This document shows, piece by piece, positions 61,706 to 64,000 of a stretch of DNA of 64,000 bases. Each line of letters begins with the position of its first letter. Within the stretch, counting starts at the first letter, position 1. Position numbers and translations under genes: made by a program. The notes below the pieces were generated by a model. It had not been told where the DNA came from. It worked only from the letters and a program-made list of their open reading frames with translations, and did not search any database. The stretch lies in the NCBI GenBank assembly GCA_028023455.1, contig JAQFVV010006197.1:15433254-15497253 (forward strand), in the 5' to 3' direction. This stretch comes from Epiperipatus broadwayi (lineage: Eukaryota > Onychophora > Udeonychophora > Euonychophora > Peripatidae).

Positions 61706-63945
61706 GTCAAGTTTTGGACATTTGTGTAACAGAATCCAGGCATAGACCAAAGCTGACCAGAATGGGATGGTGAAATCCCAAATTCAACCAGGCTTCAACT
61801 CATTTACCAGTACTCTATGGTTCAAACCCTACTAAGAGTTACACTTAGTTTCTATTTTTTTTATGACCAGAATAGGGCAGGAAGAAACCTGAGACTCAGG
61901 GGTTAACTTCACATAAATTAACTAAATTATAATAATCTAATGGTATGGTATTGGAGGTAATATTTGTGATTTTCCATTAATCCATAGATCGTTCATCATT
62001 ATGTTGATAACTAGGATTGAATTGGTGAAATTAGGTAATGAGACATCATATGAATCTAATGGCATGGTATTGGAGGTAATATTTGTGATTTTCCATTAAT
62101 GCATAGATCGTTCATCATTATGTTGATAACTAGGATTGAATTGGTGAAATTAGGTAATGAGACATCATATGAAACCAAAAGTAATTTAAATATATAATTT
62201 ATTTATTGGTTAATATAATAAATAACAACAAAGAATGTAATTTAAGGCATGGTAAATGCATGCAGGCATTGCGGTAGATGAGAAAATCATCATATTACTC
62301 TCATCTTACATATTAATTAACATGTGTGTGTGCATAAATGATCACTTGGGTTATGCCTATAGTAAAATGCCAAATCCTATCTTTAGGTTTGTGGTTGCTC
62401 TTCAATAAATATCTACATTAGCCCTTGGCAGACTATTCATTATAACATTATTAGAGATATATTTCTGTGTAAAGTGTGAGCATAACTCGCTGAGGTAGAT
62501 TGAATTGAGGAATCAAGAGATGGTTTCAGACTAATGCTGAATATTAATTCAAGGGGATGTGGAATTGACTGCTCTAGATCCCCAATATATGCTATAGCAC
62601 TGGCAAATATTAATAAAGTCGCCCTATGGATAGATTATTCTGTTCAATGGTTCTTGCGACCAATACCGGTTTCCTGTAACCGAGCATTCTGTTGCTTACA
62701 ATGTGAACATTTTGGAGAGCAGGGTGGTTTGCATGCTTGCCTGTTATTAACCTTCAGGACTTACTGATGCATATCTCTGAAAGAAGAGAATGGGATGGCC
62801 TTACTGAAGTCCCATTTTTAAAACCTGCAGCAAAATGTTAATTATTTATTGTATTTAATAAAAAAATCTAATCCACCAAGCAAAAATGATGGAACATTAT
62901 GTGTGCTCGAACGATAGCTTTATCAGTTCAGCTAATATGAATCAATTCTTAACTAGCATTATATATCTAAGCTACTTGAGAGATAATTCTATTATCGATC
63001 TTGCTACATGTTTCAATCTACATATTATATTAATAATCATTTAAGGAGGAAAAAGTATATTTGAAAGGGTTTACTAAATAGATTAACAAATATACTTCTA
63101 ATTGACCCTAAGGCTAGTCCTTTACTTATTAACATTAATTAAAACCATAACTCAAATTTATAAGCAAACCACATTATCCATTTTATATCAAACAAATGAT
63201 TAATAATGAGTGTAGAGCAAGTCATTACTGTTATGAATATAGGATTTCAAAACTGTACGTAATTGGCATCATTAAGAAAGTAATTACGTGAAGATAATTT
63301 CTAATATCTTCTATAAAATTTATTACATTTAAAGACTTGCTCTTTTGAAGCATTAGCATATAATAAATAATCAAGTACTTTTTTAAAAAATTAAATACAG
63401 AGAAAAGTATAGGTACAACCACAGTAATAGATACAGAGAATTATGTAGGACATTAATTGACTTTTAGAATAGAAATTGCAAAGGTTGGTAGGCAAATCAC
63501 AGAATTAAAAAATTACTTGGTTTAGACATTTTGAAGCTAAAATTAATTTGAACATTTAAGGGTTACTTTTAATAATACTTGGCTAGCTTTTACATTTACT
63601 GTTTTGAAAATTAAATAGTAATTGATACAGAGCTCTGTGCTTTCTGGATTTATATTACAGATTCTTCATTCAGGTAGATATGCAGGCACTTGAACTTTAG
63701 GCATGGTGATGATCCTTCTTGGGCAGGTTCACAATATCTTCTGGCAGTAGGCTGTTGCTGAATTTCATCTCTTCAGTATTCCAGTGATTAGGTGCATTGG
63801 TGGCAGTAAAATCAGCCTTTGCTACATGGAGAAACAGCAAGACTTAGCCTTCCTCAGCCAGACATTAAAATTCAGATTGACATGGAATATAGTAGCAATC
63901 ACTGTTACAAATATTGGTATCCCCTTTACAACCTCAAAATATGGT
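61706..63945 (+). repeat. Long direct repeat, copy 2
   Basis: Matches 49898-53588 without the pogo-like insertion; the similarity fades at about 63945. It has its own 119-bp tandem duplication (61936-62173). No coding sequence recognised. Confidence 0.85.
61936..62173. repeat. 119-bp tandem duplication within repeat copy 2
   Basis: Two near-identical units starting TCTAATGG(T/C)ATGGTATTGG. Copy 1 of the long repeat has this block once (about 50131-50250), so the duplication arose after the copies separated. Confidence 0.93.
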
Positions 63946-64000
63946 CTTTTTCTATGTATTCATCCCAAGCACTTGTGGATAATTTATTTCGCTGGAAAAC

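Larger units (their letters stand above)
34174..64000 (+). other. Intron 2 of the PDI gene, open at the right edge
   Basis: After the donor at 34174 I found no exon encoding the expected G-TGT-GGN-CAY-TGY active site on the + strand, so the intron appears to exceed 29.8 kb. Transposable elements fill much of it, and a minus-strand gene appears to lie inside or beyond it near 59.3-61.2 kb. A broken gene or a misjoined assembly would look the same. Confidence 0.5.

Noticed and set aside
49898-63945. The two long direct repeats as LTRs of one giant element
   Set aside because: No primer site, polypurine tract or coding internal region; the space between contains apparent host exons on the opposite strand and unrelated repeats.
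1-64000. CRISPR arrays, bacterial operons, riboswitches
   Set aside because: The DNA is clearly animal nuclear sequence; tandem repeats here are long, mutated and spacer-free, unlike CRISPR.

Overview
This window is AT-rich animal DNA (roughly 70-75% A+T by eye), very sparse in genes. The signs are spliceosomal introns with consensus GT..AG ends, a Kozak-type start and many metazoan transposon families. These families are Ty3/gypsy-like LTR elements, a Penelope-like element, Merlin and pogo/Tigger-like DNA transposons, and tRNA-derived SINEs. I see nothing that fixes the species. An invertebrate with long introns is likely; a chelicerate is possible but only a guess. The usual cephalopod SINE was not seen.

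Host genes. On the + strand there are two exons of a protein disulfide isomerase. A signal-peptide exon (20724-20811) and an exon ending at the first ...FYAPW of a thioredoxin domain (34071-34173) join in phase across a 13.3-kb intron. The next exon, which must start with G and carry the CxxC site, is not found, so intron 2 runs at least 29.8 kb to the right edge. On the - strand at about 59.3-61.2 kb, two phase-compatible exons (61033-61197 and 60038-60225), plus a weak third (59350-59387), belong to a gene I do not recognise. Part of its second exon is tandemly duplicated, and the copy carrying the splice acceptor has a 2-nt deletion.

Region by region. 0-6.4 kb: unannotated DNA with a Merlin-type MITE (3089-4441, perfect 8-bp target-site duplication). 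6.4-9.1 kb: a complete but short LTR retrotransposon. 9.6-13.6 kb: a gypsy RNase H scrap and several tandem and inverted repeat arrays. 15.6-16.7 kb: a SINE and an 832-bp palindrome. 20.3-34.2 kb: PDI promoter candidate, exon 1, long intron with SINEs and a Penelope-like element, and exon 2. 35.6-46.6 kb: a degenerate LTR-type element whose right terminal repeat was hit by a SINE and by a 3.3-kb Merlin transposon. 49.9-53.6 and 61.7-63.9 kb: two direct copies of a roughly 2-kb repeat, the first carrying a 1709-bp pogo-like insertion whose empty site survives in the second. 54.3-59.3 kb: a foldback element, small duplications and a GC-richer, purine-strand-biased retroelement remnant.

The most informative feature is the stratigraphy. 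Paired repeats preserve pre-insertion sites, so three insertions (SINE, Merlin, pogo-like) can be defined to the base and ordered in time. The most novel-looking item is a very short tRNA-Gly-related SINE family whose ends are GTCAA and TTGAC and whose 3' tail is G-rich in two copies and A-rich in the third.
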